This document shows positions 33,438-42,540 of a DNA stretch of 64,000 nucleotides, piece after piece (the stretch's first letter is position 1; the number at the start of each line of letters is the position of its first letter). Under the pieces are notes generated by a model. That model was not told the origin of the DNA. It did not search any database and saw nothing but the letters and a program-made list of their open reading frames with translations. The DNA comes from VAZQ01 sp963817135 (GTDB taxonomy: Bacteria; Pseudomonadota; Alphaproteobacteria; Rhizobiales; Xanthobacteraceae): NCBI GenBank assembly GCA_963817135.1, contig CAWFNG010000007.1:62001-126000 (forward strand). Direction: 5' to 3'. Position numbers and translations under genes: made by a program.

Positions 33438-34634
33438 TCAAATCAATCGCGACGTGCTGGGAAGTCCCAGCAGCACCTGGCCCGCAATTTCGAAGTTCGC
33501 GAATTGCCCCTGCACCTGCTGCGTCACCGCGTTGATGTCGCGCCACCGCCGCTCGAAAGATTGATTCTCGAAGATCGCCGACCCGCCGGCGAGATGATAG
33601 GCGGTCTCGACGACCTTCTTGCATTGGTGCACGGCATGAACGCCGGCGAGCCGCAACGCGGCGCGCTGTTCAAGCGTGAAGCTCTCGCCTCCCGATGCAA
33701 CCTGCCACATCTCGGTAAGTATCTGCAGCAGGTACGCGCGCGACGATCGCAATTGTGCTTCGGCGATCGCGACCTTCGACTGCACCACCGCGTTGTCCCG
33801 CAGCGCCTTCGCGGCGAGCATGGCAACCTTGCCGGCGGCGATCGCAATGAATGCATCGAGCGCGGCGCGCGCAATGCCGAGGGCGACCCCGGCAAAGCCG
33901 GCGCCATACAGCTGAAAGGTGGTGAAGCGATAGAGCGGTCCGGCTTCGCGGCGGTCAGCAGCGGATTCGCGGGCGAAGCTGTAGCGCGCCGGAACGAACA
34001 GATCAGTCACCGTGTAGGTGTCGCTGCCCGTGCCTTTGAGGCCCATGACGTGCCAGACATCGTGGATCGCAGCCTTCGACTGCGGAAACAGCATGGTGCG
34101 TTCGGCTGGCTTGCCGTCCGGTCCCAGGGACGGCTTGCCGTCTCCATCGAAGAGCTGGCAGTGGCCGCCGAGCCAGGCTGCGTGGTGAATACCGCTGGCA
34201 TAAGGCCACGTTCCGCTGACGCGATAGCCGTTTTCCGCCGTGATGGCCTTTGCGTTCGCCCCGGCCGGACCCCAGGCGAGAACGGCCTGTCTGCCGCCAA
34301 AGATTTCCTGCGCAGCGGCGGGTTCAATATAGGCTGCGGCCATCGAGCAGCCTGAACCTTGCGCCATGCACCATGCCGTACTGGCATCGGCCCTGGCGAC
34401 CTCCTCAACCGCTGCAACAAATATCGCGGGCGCGACCTCTTCGCCGCCGCAACTGCGCGGCAGCAGCAGCCTGAACAGACCTGCATCATGGAGAGCTTCG
34501 AGCAGTTTCGGAGGCAGCGCGCGCCCTCGCTCGATCGCCTGCGCCGCGCCCTCGATCAGCGCGTGCAGCTGCCGCGCCCGCTGCACGGGATCGGCCGCGG
34601 CCTTGCCCTGTGGGATTGCAGCGTCGATTCTCAT
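33438..34634 (-). CDS. Acyl-CoA dehydrogenase-like flavoprotein monooxygenase
   Basis: A 398-residue protein of the acyl-CoA-dehydrogenase superfamily, closest in style to the HsaA/DszC-type flavin-dependent hydroxylases. Features: LEALHDAGLFRLLLPRSCGG, then ADASTAWCMAQGSGCSMAAA, the beta-barrel segment ENGYRVSGTWPYASGIHHAA, VMGLKGTGSDTYTVTDLFVP, and the C-terminal helices with LAGGSAIFENQSFERRWRDI. The usual catalytic Glu of dehydrogenases is not evident, fitting a monooxygenase. These use reduced FMN made by a separate reductase, not seen nearby. The gene follows the polysaccharide deacetylase gene with one base of overlap (TGATG). Confidence 0.85.
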   Translation of the reverse strand: MRIDAAIPQGKAAADPVQRARQLHALIEGAAQAIERGRALPPKLLEALHDAGLFRLLLPRSCGGEEVAPAIFVAAVEEVARADASTAWCMAQGSGCSMAAAYIEPAAAQEIFGGRQAVLAWGPAGANAKAITAENGYRVSGTWPYASGIHHAAWLGGHCQLFDGDGKPSLGPDGKPAERTMLFPQSKAAIHDVWHVMGLKGTGSDTYTVTDLFVPARYSFARESAADRREAGPLYRFTTFQLYGAGFAGVALGIARAALDAFIAIAAGKVAMLAAKALRDNAVVQSKVAIAEAQLRSSRAYLLQILTEMWQVASGGESFTLEQRAALRLAGVHAVHQCKKVVETAYHLAGGSAIFENQSFERRWRDINAVTQQVQGQFANFEIAGQVLLGLPSTSRLI

Positions 34635-35539
34635 CAGGCGATGTGGGTGTGGTGATTTTCAAGATACCACTGCGCGATCTCCTCGCGGGTGGCAAACCAG
34701 ACATCGTGGAATGACCTGACGTAGCTGAGAAAATCGTGCAGCGCGCGGATGCGAAAGGCCTGGCCGATCACATGCGGATGCAGGCCGAGATTCATGAACC
34801 GTCCGCTCGCTGCGCTTTCGCGATAGAGCCAGTCAAACTGCTCCTTGAACACGTTGAAAGCGCCGTTGACGTCCTGACCCTGGCGCATGAACACCGTGAA
34901 GTCATTGACCTCCGACGTGTACGGGATCGAGACGATGGGCCTGCCGCAGCGTGTTTCGATCAGGTAAGGCTGGTCGTCGTTGAGCAGGTCGGTGGTGAAG
35001 AGCAAACCTTCCTCGGCGAGGATATCGACCGTGTTCAACGTGCAGCGCAGCGAACTCGACAGCCATCCTTTCGCCGGCTTGCCGCATACCTCCTTGTAGA
35101 CCCGCAGCGTCGCGCGGATCACTTCGCGCTCCTTGTTCTCGTCGAACGCATAGTCGGCCAGCAGTTCGGTTTGCACGTAATTGTGCGCAACGATCTCCCA
35201 GCCGCGCTTGAGCGCGGCCTCGATGACGGCGCGCCGTTCCAATCCCATCTTGGCGTTCATGGTGCAGGTGGAAGGCACGCCAAACTCGTCAAAGACATCG
35301 AACATGCGCCAGACGCCGACGCGCTGGCCGTATTCGCGCCATGTCCAGTTCGGATTGTCGTAAACGTTGCCGGGAAGATCGCCGCCCACGATGCCGGGCC
35401 CGCCCGGATAGAACGGTTTCGGCGTGTCCTTTGTCGCGTCCCAATATTCCAGATTGGTGGTGACCATCAGCGCAAGCCGCTTGCCGTTTGGCCAGCGCAG
35501 AGGCTTTCGCTCGGGAATTGGCACAAACCGGTATTTCAT
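34634..35539 (-). CDS. Polysaccharide deacetylase family protein
   Basis: A 301-residue NodB/PuuE-like carbohydrate esterase-4 fold protein without signal peptide. The start MKYRFVPIPERKPLRWPNGK at 35539 follows a GGAAG site; an upstream ATG adds only six residues. The segment LALMVTTNLEYWDATKD replaces the usual T-F-D-D motif. EFGVPSTCTMNAKMGLERRA, GWEIVAHNYVQTELLADY and GLHPHVIGQA give the conserved scaffold and a His pair. Relatives act on allantoin or small amides rather than polysaccharide. The stop overlaps the start of the flavoprotein gene, so both are probably one transcript. Activity not predictable. Confidence 0.8.
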   Translation of the reverse strand: MKYRFVPIPERKPLRWPNGKRLALMVTTNLEYWDATKDTPKPFYPGGPGIVGGDLPGNVYDNPNWTWREYGQRVGVWRMFDVFDEFGVPSTCTMNAKMGLERRAVIEAALKRGWEIVAHNYVQTELLADYAFDENKEREVIRATLRVYKEVCGKPAKGWLSSSLRCTLNTVDILAEEGLLFTTDLLNDDQPYLIETRCGRPIVSIPYTSEVNDFTVFMRQGQDVNGAFNVFKEQFDWLYRESAASGRFMNLGLHPHVIGQAFRIRALHDFLSYVRSFHDVWFATREEIAQWYLENHHTHIA

Positions 35540-35659
35540 GGAACGCTTCCGTGTCACGCGCTCAACACTGCACGCCGCGATGATAACAGGCTCGCAGCCG
35601 ATCTTGCCAGCCGATCGGAAATACGCGACGTTTGTCCGCTGCTGGCGCTTGGAGGCTCC

Positions 35660-36637
35660 ATGGTTTGCGCTTTAGGGCTGTCAGTCGCTTTCTTGTCGCT
35701 GGCAACGGTCGCTGCGCTTCCCAGACCGCTGCACGCCACCGAGTGGCCGGCCAAACCGGTGACGGTCGTCGTGCCGTTCGGCGCCGGCGGAAACACCGAC
35801 ATGATGGCGCGGCTCGCGAGCCAGCATCTATCTGCAACATTCGGCCAGAGCTTCGTGGTGGAAAATCGCCCGAGCGCGGGCGGCGCGATCGGCACCGGAC
35901 AGGTAGCCGCGGCGAGCCCCGATGGATACACGCTCCTGTTCGCTGCCTCCTCGATGATCGCGCTGACGCCGCAATTGCAGAAGCTTGCCTTCGATCCGAT
36001 GAAGCAGCTTGTGCCGATCACCAATATGGGCACCGGGACGCAGACGATAGCGATCAAGCGGACGTTGCCGGCGAAAACGCTGGCGGAATTCATCGCCTAT
36101 GCCAAGGCCAATCCCGGCAAGCTCAATTATACCGTCGCCGGCACACAGAACATCAGCCATCTTGCGCCTGCGCTGCTCTTCGCGCGGGCAGGGATCGATC
36201 TCACCATGGTGCCGGCGAAAAGCGAGCCGCAGGCGATTGCCGATTTGCTTTCCGGCCAGGTGGACCTTTATTTCGGCAACTCCTCCGTGCTGCTGTCGCT
36301 GGCAAACAATGACGCGGTCCGGCTGCTTGCAGTCGGCACCGCACAAAGAATTGCGGCCGCTCCGGACATTCCGGCGGTCGCCGAGACCTTGCCGGGCTTC
36401 GAGTTCTCGTCCTGGAACGGGTTTCTTGCGCCGATCAGGACGCCCGAGCCGGTCTTGACATCGATTCAGAACGAGGTCGCTGCCTTCGCCAAGGCGCCGG
36501 AAATCTCCGATCGGCTGACCAAACTCGGCATTATTCCGGGCGGGCTCACGAGCGAGCAATCGCAGGCGGTGTTCAAGAAGGACTTCGAATCGTTTGCGGC
36601 GGCCATCAAGGCTGCAGGAATCGAGCCGCCGAAATAG
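35660..36637 (+). CDS. Bug-family substrate-binding protein
   Basis: A 325-residue periplasmic protein; ATG 35660 after GGAGG gives a signal peptide (MVCALGLSVAFLSLATVAAL). The Bug motif follows: WPAKPVTVVVPFGAGGNTDM, VVENRPSAGGAIGTGQVAAA, PDGYTLLFAASS, and DIPAVAETLPGFEFSSWNG. It is divergent from the polysaccharide deacetylase gene, sharing a 120-base promoter region, and runs two bases into the next gene for a PEP mutase/isocitrate lyase family enzyme. It probably delivers an organic acid for that small catabolic group. Confidence 0.91.
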   Translation: MVCALGLSVAFLSLATVAALPRPLHATEWPAKPVTVVVPFGAGGNTDMMARLASQHLSATFGQSFVVENRPSAGGAIGTGQVAAASPDGYTLLFAASSMIALTPQLQKLAFDPMKQLVPITNMGTGTQTIAIKRTLPAKTLAEFIAYAKANPGKLNYTVAGTQNISHLAPALLFARAGIDLTMVPAKSEPQAIADLLSGQVDLYFGNSSVLLSLANNDAVRLLAVGTAQRIAAAPDIPAVAETLPGFEFSSWNGFLAPIRTPEPVLTSIQNEVAAFAKAPEISDRLTKLGIIPGGLTSEQSQAVFKKDFESFAAAIKAAGIEPPK

Positions 36638-36639
36638 CA

Positions 36640-37521
36640 ATGAGGTTCGCCTTGCCGACGCCAGCCGAACGACTGCGCGAACTGCTGTCGGAGCCGAACG
36701 TTGAGGTCATGCCCGGCTGCTTCGATGCGCTGTCGGCGAAGCTTGCCGCCGACGCCGGCTACAGGGTCGGGTTCATGAGCGGCTTTGCGGTCGCAGCCGC
36801 GCGGCTCGGCTTGCCTGACACCGGGCTGATCTCGTTTCACGAAATGCTCGACAGCTTGCGCAATTGCTGCGCTGCCGCCGGCCGGATGCCGCTGATCGGC
36901 GACGGGGACACCGGTTACGGCAACGCGCTCAACGTTCAGCGCACCGTTGCCGAATATGCCCGTGCCGGCGCCGCCTGCGTGATGATCGAGGATCAGGTCA
37001 GCCCGAAAAAATGCGGCCATACCCGCGGCAAGCAGGTGATTTCCCGCGACGAGGCGAGGATGAAAATACGCGCGGCGGTGGACGCACGTTCCGATGCCGA
37101 CATCCTGATAATGGCACGAACCGACGCCCGCGCGGTGCACGGCTTCGATGAGGCGCTGGCGCGCTGCAAGGATTTCGCCGCCGAAGGCGCCGACATCATT
37201 TTTCTCGAAGCGCCGGAAAGCGTGGACGAGATGCGTCGTTTCTGCTCGGCAATCGCCAAGCCCTGCATGGCGAATATGGTACCGGGCGGCAAGACGCCGA
37301 TCCTGCCGCTACAGGAATTGCAGAACATCGGCTACAAGCTTGCGGTTTACCCGGTGATGCTGCTGTCTTCCTCCATTGCCGCGATGCAGGCGGCGCTGGC
37401 CGCGCTGCGCCCGGAATCCAACCTGCCGTCGCCGGCAGCGATTTCATTCACCGAGTTGCAGGGAGTTGTGGGCTTTCCCGACTATTGGCGACGCGAGACG
37501 AAGTATCAGGTGAAGGATTAA
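36640..37521 (+). CDS. Isocitrate lyase / PEP mutase family protein
   Basis: A 293-residue cytoplasmic TIM-barrel enzyme of the ICL/PEPM superfamily. Key parts: PGCFDALSAKLAADAGYRVG, the metal site PLIGDGDTGYGNALNVQRTV, a K-K-C-G-H catalytic loop (SPKKCGHTRGK, the K-K/R-C-G-H motif), and DILIMARTDARAVHGFDEAL. The loop Cys points to a lyase such as 2-methylisocitrate lyase, dimethylmalate lyase or oxaloacetate decarboxylase rather than PEP mutase. Length matches this subgroup. It starts two bases after the Bug gene stop, so uptake and cleavage of one acid are likely linked. Confidence 0.88.
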   Translation: MRFALPTPAERLRELLSEPNVEVMPGCFDALSAKLAADAGYRVGFMSGFAVAAARLGLPDTGLISFHEMLDSLRNCCAAAGRMPLIGDGDTGYGNALNVQRTVAEYARAGAACVMIEDQVSPKKCGHTRGKQVISRDEARMKIRAAVDARSDADILIMARTDARAVHGFDEALARCKDFAAEGADIIFLEAPESVDEMRRFCSAIAKPCMANMVPGGKTPILPLQELQNIGYKLAVYPVMLLSSSIAAMQAALAALRPESNLPSPAAISFTELQGVVGFPDYWRRETKYQVKD

Positions 37522-37525
37522 AGTC

Positions 37526-38734
37526 TTACTGGATCTGCGCGGCGCGGCGCATGCTGCTGATCATCGAAGACTTGAGCATGTATTCACGTGCGTCGTGCTT
37601 GTTGGCCCCGATCCGTCGCATCGCCTCGAGAGATTCCCTGCGCGTCTGCGGATCGCGTTCGCTGATGATCTGCTGATTGCGGTGGGTCTGCTGCTGCACC
37701 GCCTCGACCGCGACGGTGCGGCGTTGGCGGTCGTAGCGGTCGAGCAGGCGGTCGTCGGCTCCCGCCCAGATGTCCTTGAATTTATCAGCCAGGTTGAAAG
37801 CATCCTGAATCCCGCCGTTCATGCCCATGCCGCCCAGTGGATTGTTGATGTGCGCGGCGTCGCCTGCCAGCAGAACGCGCCCGCAGCGAAAACTCTTCGC
37901 CACCCTCTGGTGCACCTGATAGAGGGACCGATGCGCAATCTGATAAGGCTCGCGCCGCGGGACGATACGCTGGAGCACCCGCTGAATCAACTCGTCTGAC
38001 AGCAATCTTTCCCGGTCGGAGTTTTCCGGCGCCGGCACCAGCACGCGCCACAGTTCCGGAACCCGCAGCAGCACCAGCCATTCAAGGGGATCGGCGATAT
38101 AGTTCACGTAGGCGATGTCGGTCAGCGTTTTCTCGAACGCAAAACTGGTCGAGGCGATCAGGAACAGCTCGGGATAAGTGAAGCCCGCAAATTCCATGCC
38201 GAGGGAGCGTCGCACCGCGCTGCGCGCGCCGTCGGCCGCAACAACATAGCGCGCCTTGACCTCAACCGGTCCCGACGCGCTGCTGGCAATCAGCATGACC
38301 GCATCGCCGTGCTGGCGCACGCCCGTCACCTCGTGACCGAAGCGGATGTCGGCCCCCGGCAGCTTGCGCAGCTTCTCTTCGAGAAAGCGCATCAGCTTCC
38401 ACTGCTCGCATTGGACGCGGTACGGGTGGTTGGTGTCGCCGGCCAGCAGCGAGAGATCGAAGGTGGCGACCGGTCCGGTCTCGCGGTCGCGGAATTGCCA
38501 GGTCGGCGCCTTCAGGCCCACTTCGATCATCTGCGGAACGACGTCGAATTCGTCCAGCAGGTCGAGGGTCGGGGGATGAAAGGTCGAGCCGCGCAGCTCC
38601 ATCACAAGCTCCGGCTCCGCCGCAAGGAGGACGATCGGAATGCCGCGCCGACCGAGTGCCAGCGCCGCCGTCAGCCCGACCGGGCCGGCTCCGACTACTG
38701 CGACGCGATCATTCGTGCTCGTCATCGGAAGCAT
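37526..38734 (-). CDS. FAD-dependent aromatic-type monooxygenase
   Basis: A 402-residue class A flavoprotein hydroxylase. The dinucleotide fold is VAVVGAGPVGLTAALALGRR near residue 12. DG motif: YVVAADGARSAVRRSLGM. FAD/ribityl motif: RVLLAGDAAHINNPLGGMGM, then NGGIQDAFNLADK. These use NAD(P)H and O2 to hydroxylate aromatic or enol substrates. The start at 38734 or 38725 cannot be decided, as neither has a clear ribosome site. The gene converges with the lyase gene, four bases apart, and diverges from the racemase-family gene. Confidence 0.88.
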   Translation of the reverse strand: MLPMTSTNDRVAVVGAGPVGLTAALALGRRGIPIVLLAAEPELVMELRGSTFHPPTLDLLDEFDVVPQMIEVGLKAPTWQFRDRETGPVATFDLSLLAGDTNHPYRVQCEQWKLMRFLEEKLRKLPGADIRFGHEVTGVRQHGDAVMLIASSASGPVEVKARYVVAADGARSAVRRSLGMEFAGFTYPELFLIASTSFAFEKTLTDIAYVNYIADPLEWLVLLRVPELWRVLVPAPENSDRERLLSDELIQRVLQRIVPRREPYQIAHRSLYQVHQRVAKSFRCGRVLLAGDAAHINNPLGGMGMNGGIQDAFNLADKFKDIWAGADDRLLDRYDRQRRTVAVEAVQQQTHRNQQIISERDPQTRRESLEAMRRIGANKHDAREYMLKSSMISSMRRAAQIQ

Positions 38735-38800
38735 AGGCTTTGCGTTCGGGTCGAGCTATAGCAAGATGGCGTGCAGCAATCATCTAGGCGCGGTTCGGCG

Positions 38801-39553
38801 ATGCGAGACGTCCTCGGTTGGCGGTGCAAATTCGGCGTGATGGGGCCTTCGACCAACACCATTGTCCAGCCGGACTTCGAAATGATGCGGCCGCCCGGCG
38901 TCACCAATCACTACAGCCGTATCTTCACGCCGAATGCGCAAGCCGTCAGCAACGAAACGTTCATGGCGGGCACGCAAGTGATCGGCCAGAACACGCTCGA
39001 TGCCGTGCGCAGCGTCATGACCTGCGCGCCGGACTATCTGGTCATGGGCATGTCGGCGGTGACGTTTTACGGGGGCAGGAGCGGAGCCGACGCGTTTCAG
39101 GGCAAGGTCGAGGATGCGGCCGGAGTGGGCGTCAGCATCGGATCGCACGCATGCGCCGCCGCGTTGAAGGCCTATAGCGGCATCAAGCGAATCGCAATCC
39201 TGTCGCCCTACTATCCGGTCGCCAATGCGCAGGTGGCCCGATATTTCAGCGATTGCGGTTTCGAGGTCGTCCGCGACATCGGACTGCAATGCACAAGCTG
39301 GACGGCGATCGCCGAAGTACCGCCGTCCTTACTTCGCAAGGAACTCATCGCGTTGAATGGCAGCGGCGGCGACGTGGATGCCATCGTTCAGGTCGGCACC
39401 AATCTGAGCATGGTGCGGCTTGCCGCGGCGGCGGAAATGTGGCTCGACAAACCGGTCATCGCCATCAATACGGCGACCTATTGGCATGCGCTGCGCCAGA
39501 ACAAGATCAGGGATAAGGTTGCGGGGCTTGGACGCCTGCTCGAGGAATTTTGA
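38801..39553 (+). CDS. Asp/Glu racemase superfamily protein (maleate isomerase / arylmalonate decarboxylase-like)
   Basis: A 250-residue protein starting MRDVLGWRCKFGVMGPSTNT at 38801. It matches the maleate-isomerase-like branch: VQPDFEMMRPPGVTNHYSRI, DYLVMGMSAVTFYGG, IAILSPYYPVANAQVARYF, and VQVGTNLSMVRLAAAAEMWL, INTATYWHALR. The two Cys residues used by racemases and maleate isomerases are absent at the expected places (Ser in GMSAV, Thr in VGTNL). So the chemistry is either different or non-catalytic; this variant type is common in catabolic loci of Rhizobiales. It is divergent from the monooxygenase gene. Confidence 0.78.
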   Translation: MRDVLGWRCKFGVMGPSTNTIVQPDFEMMRPPGVTNHYSRIFTPNAQAVSNETFMAGTQVIGQNTLDAVRSVMTCAPDYLVMGMSAVTFYGGRSGADAFQGKVEDAAGVGVSIGSHACAAALKAYSGIKRIAILSPYYPVANAQVARYFSDCGFEVVRDIGLQCTSWTAIAEVPPSLLRKELIALNGSGGDVDAIVQVGTNLSMVRLAAAAEMWLDKPVIAINTATYWHALRQNKIRDKVAGLGRLLEEF

Positions 39554-39561
39554 CTCGCAGA

Positions 39562-40599
39562 TCAGGTGTTCGCGTGGGTCAGGATAGTAAAGCCCCGGCC
39601 GCTGCGGTGTTCGTCCGCATTATGCATGTCGGTGACGACCAGCGTTGAGCCGGGATGCAGCAGCGAGGTCATTCGCATTGCAATGTCGGGTGCAAGATCG
39701 ATGCGCCTGACCGTTTCCGAGGCGAGCAAAGCCGAGGCGATCGCCTGGTCTGAACCGGCGCTCAGCCCGAAGGCGAGCCATTTGAGTTGAGCCGGGTCGC
39801 TATCCGGTCCGGTCAAGGCAAAAGCGTGCGTCCCGAACGGCTTGCCGGGATCCTGGATGGCGACCGTGGCGGTAAAGCTTTCATTGCCGTTGACGAAGGC
39901 GGTGAGCTTGCGATCCGCCGCCGAAATCACGAAAGATGAGGCTTCGTGCGTGTGCCTGGTTGCGCCGACCGGATGCGCCGACTTGGCGGAAACGGTCTTT
40001 ACCGCGTCGCGTGCCATCTGCTCGAGATGATTCGATATCAGAAGCCCAGGGTGCTGGAGATCCGCGGCAGCAACATCGTTGTCGGCGATGATCACCGGCG
40101 TCCCGAGCGTCGTCACTGTGAAGAGTAGCTTGGCGAATTCGAGCGGCAGGCGCACGCAGCCATGGCTCGCCGGATAGCCCGGCAGGTTGCCGGCATGCAG
40201 CGCAACGCCGTTCCAGGTCAGACGCTCCATGTAGGGCATGGAGGCATTGTCGTAAGTCGAGGAATGATGCGTCTTGTCCTTTTCCAGGATCACGAAGACG
40301 CCCGCCGGAGTTCGATGTCCGGGCCGGCCGGTCGAACAGGTCGCTGCCCCGATCTGCATGCCGCCACGATAAACCACGACCCATTGCCTGGGGATCGACA
40401 CCAGGACGACCAGCGGGCCGTCGGGAGACCGCTCGGGGTTCCAGCTGAACTCACCGGGCTTGAGCGTGGCGGGGTCGATGAAATGGTCCAGCGCCAGTGC
40501 GCTGGGAAAGGTTGCGGCCAACGGGGAGGCAATCGAACCGACGAGGAGCGCACGACGCGAAATCGCAAACGACAGCAAGGTCGAAGTCGGTGCTTGCAT
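39562..40599 (-). CDS. L,D-transpeptidase (YkuD domain), Tat-type leader
   Basis: A 345-residue exported protein. ATG 40599 comes right after the stop of the permease gene (TAGCATG), indicating coupling. The leader contains SRRALLVGSIASPLAATFPS, a Tat-like SRRxxL. The YkuD domain (about 50-190) has VVLVSIPRQWVVVYRGGM and the active-site motif VALHAGNLPGYPASHGCVRL with the catalytic Cys in SHGC. These enzymes make 3-3 cross-links in peptidoglycan or attach proteins to it. The C-terminal half (about 200-345), ending in DMHNADEHRSGRGFTILTH, is a second region of unknown fold. Confidence 0.9.
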   Translation of the reverse strand: MQAPTSTLLSFAISRRALLVGSIASPLAATFPSALALDHFIDPATLKPGEFSWNPERSPDGPLVVLVSIPRQWVVVYRGGMQIGAATCSTGRPGHRTPAGVFVILEKDKTHHSSTYDNASMPYMERLTWNGVALHAGNLPGYPASHGCVRLPLEFAKLLFTVTTLGTPVIIADNDVAAADLQHPGLLISNHLEQMARDAVKTVSAKSAHPVGATRHTHEASSFVISAADRKLTAFVNGNESFTATVAIQDPGKPFGTHAFALTGPDSDPAQLKWLAFGLSAGSDQAIASALLASETVRRIDLAPDIAMRMTSLLHPGSTLVVTDMHNADEHRSGRGFTILTHANT

Positions 40600-40600
40600 G

Positions 40601-41935
40601 CTACTCGCCAATCCTGATCGTGCGCCCGGTCAAAGACCGGTAAAGCCACTCGGCGGCAAAGGAGACGCCCGCAATGACGACGAGCGCGACGAGCGCCGCC
40701 GGCTGCTCCTGATAGATGTACACGCAAAGCACCGCGAACATTGCGAGACAGGTGAGCAGCGACAGCCAGACGATCGATCCATTTGCGCCGGTTTGTTGGA
40801 GAACTTTCAGGTGACCCGCATTTACCGCCGCATAAACCAGAAGAAACGCCGCGCTTCCCATCATGGCGATGCCGGAGAGGTCGAAGGTCAAAACCAGCGC
40901 CACGACAAGGGCGGTGGTAAGTAACAGCCCGCCGGTCGCCTGCTTCCATTCCGTCCGCGACAAGCCTCCAGGGAGATCTCCATCCCGGGCGATCATGTAA
41001 CAAACATTTGCGGCGCCAAACAGCGTGGCATTGATCGCTGAAGCTGTCGAAAATAGGGCGGCGATTGCGATCAGGCGGAAACCGAATTCTCCCAAAAAGG
41101 GCTTTGCCGCTGCGGCGAGCGCGTAATCCCTGGCCTGCGCAATCTCGTAATCCGACAGCGTGCCCGTCACCGTCAGGGCGACGGCAAGATAGATAACGAT
41201 GACAAGCAGAACGCTCGCATACAGCGCGCGCGGCAGCATGATCCGGGGGTTGCGCATGTCGGCGGCCGCATTGGTCACCAGTCCGAAACCTTCGTATCCG
41301 ATGAACAGCACGCCCGCTCCGAACAGGATCGACCTCCCCTCGGGCCACAGCTGGGGCGAGAGATAACCTGGCCGAATGAACCACAGACCGACGGCGGCAA
41401 ACAGAACGAGAATGGCCACCTTGACCGCTACAATGATTGTTTCCGAACGACCCATGAGCCTGGCACCGAAGGCATTGATCAGCATGAGCGCGATGACCGA
41501 GCCGACGGCCAAAGACTTCAGCAGCAGATAGGAAGGCTCCCTGCCGACAAAGGTTGCAGCGTAGCTGCCAAACGCGGAGGCGTAGAGCGCCAGAGAAATG
41601 ATGTAGCCCGCCCACATGAAAAGATTGAGACCGCCGGCGAGGATGCCATCGCCAAAGCTCTTGACCAGAAAATGCACGGCGCCGCCCGCCGAGGGAAAGG
41701 CGGCGCCGAGCTTTGCATATGAATAGGTGGAGAGGAGAGCGACCACGCCGCCAATGGCAAAGGCGAGCCACATCGCATTTCCGGCGACGTGCGCTACGAC
41801 GCCGAGGATTGAAAAAATACCCGCGCCGATCATTCCACCGACGCCGATGGAAACCGCCGCGGCCATGCCGATCTGTCCCGATGTCAGGTGAGTGCCAGAA
41901 GCGGCATTGACGGAGTGGTTGCGAGCTGCGGCCAT
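40601..41935 (-). CDS. APC family amino acid permease
   Basis: A 444-residue inner-membrane transporter with about 12 segments. The start MAAARNHSVNAASGTHLTSG at 41935 is preceded by a GGGGGA site. The first segment carries the APC substrate motif SIGVGGMIGAGIFSILG. Others: YEGFGLVTNAAADMRNPRIM (segment 6 loop) and FSTASAINATLFGAANVCYM. Substrates are amino acids or amines, taken up with protons. The stop directly abuts the start of the L,D-transpeptidase gene; the pairing might link D-amino-acid or cell-wall peptide uptake with wall cross-linking, but that is inference. Confidence 0.9.
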   Translation of the reverse strand: MAAARNHSVNAASGTHLTSGQIGMAAAVSIGVGGMIGAGIFSILGVVAHVAGNAMWLAFAIGGVVALLSTYSYAKLGAAFPSAGGAVHFLVKSFGDGILAGGLNLFMWAGYIISLALYASAFGSYAATFVGREPSYLLLKSLAVGSVIALMLINAFGARLMGRSETIIVAVKVAILVLFAAVGLWFIRPGYLSPQLWPEGRSILFGAGVLFIGYEGFGLVTNAAADMRNPRIMLPRALYASVLLVIVIYLAVALTVTGTLSDYEIAQARDYALAAAAKPFLGEFGFRLIAIAALFSTASAINATLFGAANVCYMIARDGDLPGGLSRTEWKQATGGLLLTTALVVALVLTFDLSGIAMMGSAAFLLVYAAVNAGHLKVLQQTGANGSIVWLSLLTCLAMFAVLCVYIYQEQPAALVALVVIAGVSFAAEWLYRSLTGRTIRIGE

Positions 41936-42134
41936 ATTCCCCCATGCATCAGACGCATTCGGTTGCACAGATTTGTTATCCTTGATTGCACGCCCCGGCA
42001 AGGTGCGGTGCGAAAAACGCGCTAGCTCACGCTTACCTGCCGAGATTGCGAACAAACCTTTAAACCGGGCAGCGCTCGTTTGACGTTAGTCAGCCGCTTT
42101 GCCACCATCCGCCGACGTACTTTGAGATCCGAAC

Positions 42135-42488
42135 ATGGACGCTAAAATCAATTTGTCGGAAAAGCTGGCGACATTTTCCGAATACTGGTCGCCGCGAATC
42201 GTGGCGCGGCTCAACGATTACGACGTGATGGTCGTCAAGGTGAAGGACGAGTTTGTCTGGCACAAGCATGACGAGACTGATGACTTTTTTCTGGTTCTCA
42301 AGGGGAAGCTCGACATCCAATTGCGTGAGCGGACGATCTCGCTCGGACCGGGCGAGATGTACATTGTGCCGAAAGGCGTCGAACACCGGCCGGTCGCGAA
42401 GGAGGAAGTGCACATGCTGCTGATCGAGCCAACGGGTACACCCAATACCGGCGACGAGAAAACAGCTGCGCCGCGCAAGATTGCATAG
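42135..42488 (+). CDS. Cupin domain protein
   Basis: A 117-residue single-domain cupin. Motif 1 is VWHKHDETDDFFLVLKGKLD (two His ligands) and motif 2 is LGPGEMYIVPKGVEHRPVAK (third His). The remainder is a Pro/Lys tail. Such small cupins bind a divalent metal and may act as dioxygenases, isomerases or ligand sensors. It is divergent from the APC permease gene and 52 bases before a binding-protein gene on the same strand. Confidence 0.9.
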   Translation: MDAKINLSEKLATFSEYWSPRIVARLNDYDVMVVKVKDEFVWHKHDETDDFFLVLKGKLDIQLRERTISLGPGEMYIVPKGVEHRPVAKEEVHMLLIEPTGTPNTGDEKTAAPRKIA

Positions 42489-42540
42489 GAAATGTGGTAA
42501 TTTCTCCCTGACCAGCGAGGTCGTCAGCCTTGGGGGCTGT

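Noticed and set aside
34736..35659. Upstream extension of the Bug gene frame over the deacetylase gene
   Set aside because: The signal peptide and GGAGG site at 35660 define the start; the extension is antisense to a well-supported gene.
22287..36637. TctA/TctB membrane subunits for the Bug proteins
   Set aside because: No four- or twelve-helix Tct-type proteins are encoded near either Bug gene, so these are called as solitary binding proteins.
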